From contig JAFGFN010000028.1 of the NCBI GenBank assembly GCA_016931035.1, positions 1 through 44,214 of the forward strand: a stretch of DNA of 44,214 bases, written 5' to 3'. Each line of letters opens with the position of its first letter. Position 1 is the first letter of the stretch. The notes under the pieces were generated by a model. The model was not told the DNA's origin, ran no database searches, and was given only the letters and a program-made list of their open reading frames with translations. Positions 16,248-23,680 of this stretch are shown here, in pieces. This DNA comes from Candidatus Sumerlaeota bacterium (GTDB lineage: Bacteria; Sumerlaeota; Sumerlaeia; UBA8349). The translations under genes and the position numbers were made by a program.

Positions 16248-16282
16248 GCGGTAGGCGGTAAGCAGTAGGCAGAAAACAGAAG
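16248..16282. repeat. Period-7 tandem array between kinase and regulator genes
   Basis: Five degenerate heptamers run in tandem: GCGGTAG, GCGGTAA, GCAGTAG, GCAGAAA, ACAGAAG. The array fills most of the 56-bp gap and ends just before the regulator's ribosome site (AAGGAGAG). It resembles in form the heptanucleotide STRR repeats known from cyanobacteria and may be a slippage-prone dispersed repeat. Confidence 0.6.
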
Positions 16283-16301
16283 GTCATAAGGAGAGAAAAA
16301 G

Positions 16302-17825
16302 ATGAAAGCGCGCGTGTTGGTGGTGGATGACGAACTCGGGATGCAGGTAGCCCTGCGCGAGGTGCTGCAACGTTTGGGACACGAGGCGCGAATCGCGCCC
16401 GACGCCATGACGGCGCTGTCGCTTCTCGAGAGCGAGTCCTTCGACCTGGTGTTGAGCGACGTGCGCATGCCCGAGATGTCGGGTCTCGAACTCCTGGGTC
16501 GCATCCGTCCGCGCCGGCCGGATCTGCCCGTTTTGATCATGACGGCCTATGGCACGATCGAGGACGCGGTGGACGCGATGAAGAGCGGCGCGGCCGACTA
16601 TCTGCTCAAGCCGTTCTCGAGCGAGACGCTCGAAGAGATCGTGTGCGAACAGCTGCGCCGCCGGCGCCAGGCGGACGAGAACGTCGAGACCCTGGACGCG
16701 GACGACGAGATCGGCGGCGCGCTTTCGTCGGGAAACCCGATCGCGGCCAGCCCGCGCGTGCTTCAGGTCTTGGCGATGGCGGCCGAAGTGGCCGACTCCA
16801 AGGCCACGATCCTGATTCAGGGCGAAAGCGGAACGGGCAAGGAGGTCGTCGCGCGCTACATCCACCTGCGCAGCGGGCGAAGCGCGAGACCTTTCGTGGC
16901 GCTCAACTGCGCCGCGTTGCCCGAGGGACTTCTCGAAAGCGAGCTGTTCGGTCACGAGAAAGGCGCCTTCACCGGCGCCGTTCTCGCGCGCAAGGGCAAG
17001 TTCGAGCTGGCCAACCACGGCACGCTTCTTCTGGACGAGGTGAGCGAGATGCCGCTCTCGCTCCAGGCCAAGCTCCTGCGCGTCCTCCAAGAACGCGAGA
17101 TCGACCCCCTGGGGGCGCAGCGCAGCGTCCCCCTCGACGTTCGGGTGATCGCGACGACCAACCGCGACCTGACCGCGCACGTCGAGGAAGGGAGTTTCCG
17201 CGAGGACTTGTTCTACCGGCTTCAGGTCATCGTGATCGACGTGCCGCCGCTCCGCGAGCGGCGCGAGGACATTCTGCCGCTGGCGGAGTACTTCGTGCGC
17301 CGCCATTGTCGGATGAACCGTCGTCCGCGCAAGCGGCTGTCGGCGTCGATGCGGCGCCATCTTCTCGATCATGCCTGGCGCGGCAACGTGCGCGAGCTCG
17401 AGAACTTCCTCGAACGGGCCGTTCTATTGTGCAAGGACGAAGAGATCGCGCCCGAGAAGCTGTTCCTCGACCCGGTCCGCCGTGTCCCGGTCGTCGCGTC
17501 GATCCCGCAAGAAGAGGTCGTCGGAGAATCCTGGGCGGCGGCGGCTCGACCCGATCCCGACTCGCCGGAGCGATTGGCCGCGCCCAACGCCACTTGCTCG
17601 CGCCAGGCCGGAGGCGCCGAACTGATTGCTCCGGGCGAACAGGTGACGCTGGAAGAAATGGAACGACGCCTCATCCTGCGAACTCTCGATCAGGTGGGAG
17701 GGAACCGAACCCGCGCCGCGGACCTCCTGGGGATCAGTGTCCGCACGATCCGGAATAAGCTCAACCAGTACGACGCGGCGGAAGAAGAGGCGTCGGCGGC
17801 GTGCGCCGACGTGGTGAATGCGTAG
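16302..17825 (+). CDS. Sigma-54-dependent response regulator, FlrC/FleR-like
   Basis: The 507-residue NtrC-family activator has a receiver domain (1-120: VVDD at 7-10, phosphoacceptor Asp53 in SDVRMPEMSG, Thr81, Lys103). It then has an AAA+ domain with Walker A GESGTGKE (174-181), the sigma-54-contacting GAFTGA loop (221-226) and Walker B TLLLDEVSEM, and a C-terminal Fis-type helix-turn-helix (NRTRAADLLGISVRTIRNKL). Such proteins hydrolyse ATP to open sigma-54 promoters. AAGGAGAG gives a strong ribosome site. It shares an operon with the FlrB-like kinase and lies 424 bp before flgB, whose promoter fits sigma-54. The FlrC identity is inferred from this setting; the domain class is certain. Confidence 0.9.
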   Translation: MKARVLVVDDELGMQVALREVLQRLGHEARIAPDAMTALSLLESESFDLVLSDVRMPEMSGLELLGRIRPRRPDLPVLIMTAYGTIEDAVDAMKSGAADYLLKPFSSETLEEIVCEQLRRRRQADENVETLDADDEIGGALSSGNPIAASPRVLQVLAMAAEVADSKATILIQGESGTGKEVVARYIHLRSGRSARPFVALNCAALPEGLLESELFGHEKGAFTGAVLARKGKFELANHGTLLLDEVSEMPLSLQAKLLRVLQEREIDPLGAQRSVPLDVRVIATTNRDLTAHVEEGSFREDLFYRLQVIVIDVPPLRERREDILPLAEYFVRRHCRMNRRPRKRLSASMRRHLLDHAWRGNVRELENFLERAVLLCKDEEIAPEKLFLDPVRRVPVVASIPQEEVVGESWAAAARPDPDSPERLAAPNATCSRQAGGAELIAPGEQVTLEEMERRLILRTLDQVGGNRTRAADLLGISVRTIRNKLNQYDAAEEEASAACADVVNA

Positions 17826-17853
17826 TGGGATAGTCATCTTGGTCATGAAGCGA

Positions 17854-17876
17854 CGGGGGCGGGTACTCGACCCCCG
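17854..17876 (+). terminator. Possible terminator hairpin after the regulator gene
   Basis: CGGGGG (17854-17859) pairs with CCCCCG (17871-17876) across an 11-base loop, 28 bp after the stop codon. There is no T-tract, so it may only be an RNA stabilising hairpin. The remainder of the 423-bp gap before flgB shows no gene; the flgB promoter lies at 18143. Confidence 0.35.
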
Positions 17877-18142
17877 AAGAGCCCGGATGAGGGCGCCGTG
17901 AGACCATGGGGAGGCGGAAAAAGGTGCCGACCCTTTCGACGCTCGACATGCCGGAGCGTCAGAATGTCGGCGACGGAAAACCCGGAGCGGGGAACGAGGA
18001 GCGGATTGCCTGCGGGGAGACGAGGATCGGATCCCGAGACGCGAGGACTGGATCGTTGATTTGACAGGAGATAGATCCTGCTCGGCCTCCGAGGCGACGA
18101 GGCCGTCGCGAGTGAGAAAAAAGGGCTATGAAAACAGGCGGG

Positions 18143-18158
18143 TGGTACTGCATTTGCG
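18143..18158 (+). promoter_or_regulatory. Sigma-54 (RpoN) promoter of the flagellar locus
   Basis: TGGTACTGCATTTGCG matches the -24/-12 consensus: GG at 18144-18145 and GC at 18156-18157, with T replacing C in TGGCAC and G in place of the final A/T. Transcription should start near 18168, leaving an 80-base leader before flgB. The FlrC-like activator encoded just upstream is the natural partner. Confidence 0.75.
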
Positions 18159-18248
18159 GGCAATAGCGTAGCGCGGGAAAGGATTTCCCGGGCGGGTGTA
18201 TTGCGTGTGCCAGATGGCGCAGGAAGCGGCGCAGGAAGCGGCGGCGAG

Positions 18249-18695
18249 ATGATAGAGAAGATTTTCGGTCGAACCGAGCAGATCGTGGAGAAGGCGATGA
18301 GCCTGCGGATGGTCCGCCAGGGGTTCATCGCCTCGAACCTCGCCAATGCCGAAACGCCCGGCTATCGGGCCGTGGACGTGGATTTCAAGGCCACGATGGC
18401 CGAGCTGGTGGGGAAAATCGACCATGCCGAGCGGGCCGGACGGCTCGAAATCGTGCAGACCGATCCGCGCCACCTGGCCGAGGAGGGTTCCGTTTCCGAT
18501 GAGCTTAAGACGGAGCGGATTCACTTCGCCGCGGCGGACGACGTGTCGATCGGCAACGACAGCAACTCGGTCAACCGCGAGCAAGAGCTGGCGCGGCTTC
18601 AGATGAACACGACGATGTATCTGACGCTCCTCCAGCTCCTGACGAACAAGCTCAGTGGGCTCAAGAACGTCATCGACAGCAGTTCGAAGGTCTAG
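18249..18695 (+). CDS. flgB: Flagellar basal-body rod protein FlgB
   Basis: The 148-residue protein has the N-terminal rod motif GFIASNLANAETPGYRAVDVDF (here about residues 25-46), the signature of FlgB/FlgC proteins, and the family's C-terminal helix (ELARLQMNTTMYLTLLQLL). FlgB forms the proximal rod in the periplasm at the MS-ring junction and is exported by the flagellar type III system without a signal peptide. ATG 18249 gives the normal length; an upstream frame from 18201 adds 16 Gly/Ala-rich residues and was left out. It is the first gene after the sigma-54 promoter, and flgC follows after 5 bp. Confidence 0.95.
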   Translation: MIEKIFGRTEQIVEKAMSLRMVRQGFIASNLANAETPGYRAVDVDFKATMAELVGKIDHAERAGRLEIVQTDPRHLAEEGSVSDELKTERIHFAAADDVSIGNDSNSVNREQELARLQMNTTMYLTLLQLLTNKLSGLKNVIDSSSKV

Positions 18696-18700
18696 AGGCC

Positions 18701-19192
18701 ATGTACGATCTGATTCCCATCGAAATCGCCGGAAGCGGGCTCAACGCCGAGCGCGCCCGCATGGGCGTGATCGCTTCGAACCTGGCCAATGCGAATTCGA
18801 CCCGCAAGGCGGACGGGACGGGACCCTACCAGCGGCGGACCATCTCGTTCGAGGCCGGCATGACGCCCGCCTTCGCGGACATGCTCGCCGAGATGCAAAA
18901 GAAGCCCGCGGAGTTGGGGCTGGAGCCCGACCGCTCGCGTTGGCTCGTCGAGGAGCATCTTCGCGGCGTGGTCGTATCGGATGTCGGCGCGGACCCCTCG
19001 ACACGCCAAGTGTATATGCCCGAGCACCCCGACGCCGATCCGGCGACGGGAATGGTGACGTATCCCGATATCAGCGTCATGGAGGAGATGGCGGACATGA
19101 TTTCGGCCTCGCGCAACTACGAGGCGAATCTGGCCGTGATCAAGAACACGCGCGACATGCTGATGAAACTGCTCGAACTGATCAAGGTCTAA
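18701..19192 (+). CDS. flgC: Flagellar basal-body rod protein FlgC
   Basis: The 163-residue protein has the rod motif GLNAERARMGVIASNLANAN at the N-terminus and the C-terminal SRNYEANLAVIKNTRDMLMKLLELIKV-type helix that defines FlgC. YMPEHPDADPATGMVTYPD in the middle is the usual FlgC spacer ending in YPD. It is slightly longer than common FlgC (about 140) because of a longer central loop. It builds the proximal rod with FlgB and FliE. The gene starts 5 bp after flgB and is followed by fliE after 16 bp, the standard order. Confidence 0.96.
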   Translation: MYDLIPIEIAGSGLNAERARMGVIASNLANANSTRKADGTGPYQRRTISFEAGMTPAFADMLAEMQKKPAELGLEPDRSRWLVEEHLRGVVVSDVGADPSTRQVYMPEHPDADPATGMVTYPDISVMEEMADMISASRNYEANLAVIKNTRDMLMKLLELIKV

Positions 19193-19208
19193 GGGGAGAT
19201 AGCGAACC

Positions 19209-19550
19209 ATGGCCGATGACTTCACGATCCAACAGATCCGGTCCCTGCTGGAATCCCAGGGAGTGGGCCGCACACCCGAGATCCAGCCCGCCATGCCGGG
19301 CGCCGCGGGGCCCGCGCAGCCCGGAGGCGTGCCGTCGTTCGCCGAGACCCTGCGGAATTCGATCGAGGAAGTGAACAGTCTGAAGCTCCAGGCCGACAAG
19401 GCCATCGAAGATCTGGCCACGGGCCAGAGCGCCGATCTCCAGGGCACGATTCTGGCCCTGGAAAAGGCCGATATTTCCTTTAAGCTCATGATGGAGGTGC
19501 GCAACAAGATCGTCTCCGCCTACCAGGAAGTGATGCGCACCCAGGTATAA
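19209..19550 (+). CDS. fliE: Flagellar hook-basal body protein FliE
   Basis: The 113-residue protein ends with the conserved FliE half: FAETLRNSIEEVNSLKLQAD, then LALEKADISFKLMMEVRNKIV and AYQEVMRTQV. FliE joins the MS ring to the rod and is among the first exported subunits. The N-terminal 45 residues are Pro/Gly-rich and variable, as usual. GGGGAGA before the ATG is a good ribosome site. It closes the flgB-flgC-fliE block; a 349-bp gap with hairpins separates it from fliF. Confidence 0.94.
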   Translation: MADDFTIQQIRSLLESQGVGRTPEIQPAMPGAAGPAQPGGVPSFAETLRNSIEEVNSLKLQADKAIEDLATGQSADLQGTILALEKADISFKLMMEVRNKIVSAYQEVMRTQV

Positions 19551-19899
19551 CCGATACGCTCCGGCGTCTCGCGCGGAGCGTGTCCTCGGACCGCCGAACG
19601 GAATCGGAAGGAGGACGATTAAGGAGAGCGTCGCGAAGTTTCCCCGGGATCTCTTGTCGCCGCAAGCGATTCCCCGACGCGACGTCGGGCTCTCCGTCAT
19701 CGTTCCTCGCCGGTCTCTCTTGGCTGGTCTTCTCCGGAAGGGAGGAGCCTTCCATGGCCTCTCCCGCACAACGAATAGGTCCTTCTCCGGACGCGCGACG
19801 TTGCCGCGCCGGCGTCGGTTCTTGAGTCTCGCCACGCTCCTTTCGACCGGGGCGGAGGCGTAAGACGATCCCACAATCCGTAGGGAGAGGTGGAGTGCG
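19551..19899. other. Intergenic region with hairpins between fliE and fliF
   Basis: This 349-bp gap is unusually long for a flagellar operon. ACGCTCCG (19556-19563) pairs perfectly with CGGAGCGT (19574-19581) just 6 bp after the fliE stop, and CCGACG-CGA-CGTCGG forms a second hairpin (19674-19688). Neither has a T-tract. No clear sigma-54 or sigma-28 promoter was found for fliF. A small plus-strand frame (19580-19825) has no recognisable protein features and is not called. Confidence 0.45.
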
Positions 19900-21633
19900 A
19901 TGCCTTTCTTTCGCGACTTAGCCACGCAGCTGAACGAGCTTCTGGCCCAACAGACCCTGACGAAGAAGATCGTTGCCGGTTTCATTCTCGTCGCCATCGT
20001 TGCGGTGCTGTCGGTCATGATGCTAAACTTCGGAAAGACGATCGACTACGAGGTTCTCTATGCGGGCCTGGACGAAGCGACCGCGAAGCAGATGAAACAG
20101 GAACTCACGACGCAGGGGGTGGCGTACCGAGTCACGCAAACCGACCGGGGGTGGACGATCCAGGTTCCCTCGAACGTGGTTCTCAACACCCGTCTCGATT
20201 TGGCGGGCACAGTCGATCTCAAAGGAGAGCGTTACGGTTGGGAGCTGTTCGAGAGTCCGAAGTTCGGGATGACGGATTTCGCCATGCGGGTGAACCGCCA
20301 GATGGCGATTCAGGGCGAGCTGGCCCGGACGATCTCCTCGTTCGACGCCATCAGCCGCGCGACCGTCAATCTGGCGCAGCCCGAGAAAAGTCCGTTTGTC
20401 GTCGAGGAGAAGCGGCCGACCGCTTCGGTTCTGGTCGACCTCTACCCAGGCTTCGCTCTTTCGCCCGACCAGGTGGCGACGATCCAAGCGATCGTGGCGG
20501 GGAGCGTCGAGGGGCTCGACCGAAAGGACGTGACGGTGGCCGATACGCTCGGCAACGAGCTGAGCCGCGCGACCACTCAGAACGAGGAAGGGAAGAGACT
20601 CGACGAGCGCGAGCGCTTGTTGACGATGCAGGAACGCCAACGCAAGGAGTACGAGAAACATCTCGAGTCGAAGATTCTGTCGGCCTTCTCGAAAGTATTC
20701 GGACAGGGTCACGTCGAGGCTCGGGTGAACGTCGATTTCGATTTCACGGTTCGCGAGGAGAACACGCTCCAGTACAGTCCGAAGAACGTGGTTCGCAGCG
20801 AGCAGACGCTCAAGGCCGTCTCCGCGGAGCAGGGGGGCGCGTACGCCGAAGGGCTGATCGGGGCGACCAAACAGGTGGGACCCGAAATACTCGATTCGGG
20901 CGCCGGAGCGGCGGCCGGGGGAAAAGGGCCGGAGTATCGCGACGAAAAGACGGTCAACTACGAAGTCGGCCGGACCGAAACGAAGACGCAGTACGCTCCG
21001 TATCAGATCAACAAGATCACGGCCGCCGTGCTCGTGGACCACATCCCGGTGCGCGAGACGTCGGGTGACGGAGGCGTTACGGAGAAGCGCGAGGAGCTGA
21101 CCGAGGAGCAGATCGCCGCGCTCGAAGACCAGGTGAAGCAGATCATCGGCTACAGCGAGGATCGTCCGGGTGGAGTGACCGACCGGGTCAGCGTGACGAG
21201 CATGTTGTTCAACCTCGAAGGCATGCCGAGCGCCGTCGAAACGATGAGCGAGCTTCAGAAACGCCAGTGGATACTGCTCTCCCTGAAATGGGGAGTGTGG
21301 CTGTTGGTGGCTGTCCTTGTCGCCCTGTTCCTGTTGCGGCCATTGGCTCGGATCGTCGCCGCTCAACCGGTGCTTCAACCGGCCCTGGCGGGTCCGTCGG
21401 AAGGGATCGGCCTTCCCCCGATGGTGGAACGAACCGTACTCGAGGGACCCGAGGAGGCAGGTCTCGCGATGGGCGAGCCCGAGGGCGTACCCGCGCTGGG
21501 CATGATGGCGCCCGGCGAAGCGATCGGGTCGGGGGAACTGCGACAGCAGTCCTTGGACAACGAGATTCTGGAACTGGCCCGCCAGAATCCCAAGAAGGTC
21601 TCGCTTGTGTTGAGGTCGTGGATGGAGTCTTGA
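19900..21633 (+). CDS. fliF: Flagellar MS-ring protein FliF
   Basis: The 577-residue protein has the FliF layout. A first membrane helix (about 24-46) is followed by the periplasmic ring-building domains (VLYAGLDEATAKQMKQEL, GVAYRVT, SRATVNLAQPEKSPFV) and a long linker. A second membrane helix (about 458-482) leads to a cytoplasmic tail ending LDNEILELARQNPKKVSLVL, the FliG-binding segment. FliF forms the inner-membrane ring on which the rod, export gate and C-ring assemble. A strong ribosome site (GGGAGAGGTGGAG) precedes the ATG. fliG follows after 19 bp. Confidence 0.96.
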   Translation: MPFFRDLATQLNELLAQQTLTKKIVAGFILVAIVAVLSVMMLNFGKTIDYEVLYAGLDEATAKQMKQELTTQGVAYRVTQTDRGWTIQVPSNVVLNTRLDLAGTVDLKGERYGWELFESPKFGMTDFAMRVNRQMAIQGELARTISSFDAISRATVNLAQPEKSPFVVEEKRPTASVLVDLYPGFALSPDQVATIQAIVAGSVEGLDRKDVTVADTLGNELSRATTQNEEGKRLDERERLLTMQERQRKEYEKHLESKILSAFSKVFGQGHVEARVNVDFDFTVREENTLQYSPKNVVRSEQTLKAVSAEQGGAYAEGLIGATKQVGPEILDSGAGAAAGGKGPEYRDEKTVNYEVGRTETKTQYAPYQINKITAAVLVDHIPVRETSGDGGVTEKREELTEEQIAALEDQVKQIIGYSEDRPGGVTDRVSVTSMLFNLEGMPSAVETMSELQKRQWILLSLKWGVWLLVAVLVALFLLRPLARIVAAQPVLQPALAGPSEGIGLPPMVERTVLEGPEEAGLAMGEPEGVPALGMMAPGEAIGSGELRQQSLDNEILELARQNPKKVSLVLRSWMES

Positions 21634-21652
21634 CGAGGGGAGGTGAACAGGC

Positions 21653-22669
21653 ATGCCGGTCGAACGCCGACTTTCCGGGACGGAAAAGGTCGCGGTCCTG
21701 CTTCTCACCGTGCGCGAGGAAGTGGCGCAGGAGTTGATGAAGTTGGTTCCGACGAATATCCTTCAGCGGGTGACGAATCTAGCCAACATGCTCCGCGACG
21801 TTCCATCCGAGTCGATCTGCGAGATCAAGGAAGAGTTCTGCACGGCCATGCGCAGGGCCAACGCTCTTCAGCTCGGCAGTTCGCGCGAGGTGATTCGCGA
21901 GCTCCTGGCGAGCTTCATGACGCCCGAAGAGGTGGAGAAGCTGACCCTGGATCTGGAAAGCGGGGACGGCCAGAGCGAGGGTCTCGACGCGCTCAAGTGG
22001 ATGGCGCCCGATACCATCTCCTCGTTCCTGCGCAATGAGCATCCCCAAACGATCGCCCTGGTCTTGTCTCATCTCGAAGCGGCCCAGGCCGCGCAGGTTC
22101 TTCAGCGCCTCAAGCCGCAGGTTCAACCCGAGGTCGTCATGCGTTTGTCCACTCTCGATCGGGTGGCCCCGAAAGTGCTCAAAGACCTGAACCAGGTTCT
22201 GAGGGAGGAATTGATATCCTCGGCCGCCGCGACCACGGAAACGCTCGGCGGAACGCAAGCCGCGGCCGAAATCATGAACAATGTGGACAAGAACACGGAG
22301 ACGTCGATATTCGAGGCGATCGAGGAGTTGAACCCTTCGCTCATCGAGGAAATCCGCGAGCTGATGTTCACGTTCGAGGACCTGGCAATGGTCGACAACC
22401 GCGGCATGCAGGAACTGACCAAACAGATCAGCCAAGACCAGTTGGTGTTGTCCCTGAAGACGGCGTCGCCCGAAATCAAGGAGAAGTTCTTCACCAACAT
22501 CTCCTCGCGCGCCGCCGAGCTCATCAAGGAGGAGCTCGAAGTCATGGGGCCCGTCAAGCTGAGCGACGTCGAGCACGCTCAGCAGGAGATTGTCAAGGTG
22601 GCTCGACGCCTCGAAGAGGAAGGCAAGATCGTTCTGGCCGGCAAGGGCGGCTCGGAGTCGCTGGTCTAG
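21653..22669 (+). CDS. fliG: Flagellar motor switch protein FliG
   Basis: The 338-residue protein has the normal FliG length and domain set. The N-terminal FliF-binding domain includes LSGTEKVAVLLL. The middle domain has the EHPQT motif (about residue 129) and DTISSFLRNEHPQTIALVLS. The C-terminal torque domain includes FTFEDLAMVDNRGMQEL and LKTASPEIKEKFFTNISSRA with conserved charged residues. FliG transmits torque between stator and rotor and sets rotation direction with FliM/FliN, which are not in this window. GGGGAGGTGAAC is the ribosome site. Confidence 0.97.
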   Translation: MPVERRLSGTEKVAVLLLTVREEVAQELMKLVPTNILQRVTNLANMLRDVPSESICEIKEEFCTAMRRANALQLGSSREVIRELLASFMTPEEVEKLTLDLESGDGQSEGLDALKWMAPDTISSFLRNEHPQTIALVLSHLEAAQAAQVLQRLKPQVQPEVVMRLSTLDRVAPKVLKDLNQVLREELISSAAATTETLGGTQAAAEIMNNVDKNTETSIFEAIEELNPSLIEEIRELMFTFEDLAMVDNRGMQELTKQISQDQLVLSLKTASPEIKEKFFTNISSRAAELIKEELEVMGPVKLSDVEHAQQEIVKVARRLEEEGKIVLAGKGGSESLV

Positions 22670-22816
22670 CCGTGGCCTGTTCCCTTCGGGGAGTTCGGAG
22701 CGCAACCCTTGAATTGTCGGCTGAAGGAAGAAGGGGGGAGTCGGAGGTCGAGGATCTGAAGTGCCGAGCGAGCCGAGCGCTGCGAGGCCCGCGGACTTCA
22801 TTCTCCCCTTTTACCC

Positions 22817-22851
22817 TTCATCCCTCATCCTTCCTCCTTCATCCTTTGCCC
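22817..22851. repeat. Period-7 tandem array between fliG and fliH
   Basis: Five heptamers in tandem: TTCATCC, CTCATCC, TTCCTCC, TTCATCC, TTTGCCC, preceded by more pyrimidine-rich sequence. The array lies in the 199-bp fliG-fliH gap and ends 17 bp before the fliH ATG. It has the same 7-bp period as the array at 16248 but a different unit. Confidence 0.6.
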
Positions 22852-22868
22852 TTGAGGATGGTGCCGCG

Positions 22869-23642
22869 ATGCAAAACCGGGACCCGAAAACTCGTCGCTT
22901 CACGGGATTCGAAGCGAACGTCTTCCCGCCTCCCGCGTCTTCGGAAGAGCCGGTTTGGGATATCCAATTCGACTCGTCCGGCTCGGACGAGAATGAGCCG
23001 GAGGAGGAGAGCGAAGTCGAGCGGGCGCGCAAGGAGATCGAAAGACAGCTGGAGATGGCCCGCGAGGCGCTGTCCGAAGCCAACCGCGACGCCGAGCGCA
23101 TCGTCGAGGACGCCCGTCGTCGGTCCGAGGAGATTGAAGCCGTCGCGTATCAAGCCGGTTTCCAGCAGGGTGAGGAAGCCGGCCAACGACTCAGCGACCA
23201 GAAGACCGAGACCGCGATGCGAAGTCTTCGCGAACTGCTCGAGGAGATCGAGAAGCAACGGTCCGAGTACGTTCAATCGTGTGAAGAAAACCTGGTCCGA
23301 TTGGCGCTGCTGATCGCGTTGCGCCTGATTCACCGCGAGATCCGCCAAGATCCGTCCGTCGTCTTCGACGTGGTCCGCGAAGCGGTCACGCGCGTCCGGC
23401 GCGCTTCGCGTCTCACGGTTTTCGTTTCGCCGCACGATTTCAAGTTTATCGAAGGTCACCTGGACGACCTGACCGGCCTGACGAGCCGCGAGACGCGGAT
23501 CTCGATCGAGCCCGATTCCGACATCGGCCGCGGCGGGTGCCGAGTGACGAGCAACGCGGGCGAAGTCGACGCGACGATCGACTCGATGATCCACAATATC
23601 CAGAAACGGCTCTGGGAAGCCGAGACACAAAACGAGGAGTGA
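22869..23642 (+). CDS. fliH: Flagellar assembly protein FliH
   Basis: The 257-residue protein has a charged N-terminal region, a long coiled coil (about residues 40-120, with QAGFQQGEEAGQR giving the G-x3-G pattern of FliH) and the C-terminal FliH/YscL domain ending RGGCRVTSNAGEVDATID. FliH regulates the export ATPase FliI and links it to the C-ring. The reading frame is open back to a GTG at 22761, but that extension would translate the pyrimidine repeat, so ATG 22869 is preferred. The gene ends 38 bp before the chosen fliI start, and a GTG overlapping its stop could also start fliI. Confidence 0.9.
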   Translation: MQNRDPKTRRFTGFEANVFPPPASSEEPVWDIQFDSSGSDENEPEEESEVERARKEIERQLEMAREALSEANRDAERIVEDARRRSEEIEAVAYQAGFQQGEEAGQRLSDQKTETAMRSLRELLEEIEKQRSEYVQSCEENLVRLALLIALRLIHREIRQDPSVVFDVVREAVTRVRRASRLTVFVSPHDFKFIEGHLDDLTGLTSRETRISIEPDSDIGRGGCRVTSNAGEVDATIDSMIHNIQKRLWEAETQNEE

Positions 23643-23680
23643 GCCGTCTGCCGCGGTGCGGCACGAGAGCGAACGCCGAG

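Noticed and set aside
19580..19825. Small plus-strand frame between fliE and fliF
   Set aside because: Composition is Arg/Ser-rich with no domain, and the hairpin at 19556-19581 overlaps its start.
22761..22868. N-terminal extension of FliH from an upstream GTG
   Set aside because: It would translate a pyrimidine-rich tandem repeat; the ATG at 22869 starts where FliH-like sequence begins.
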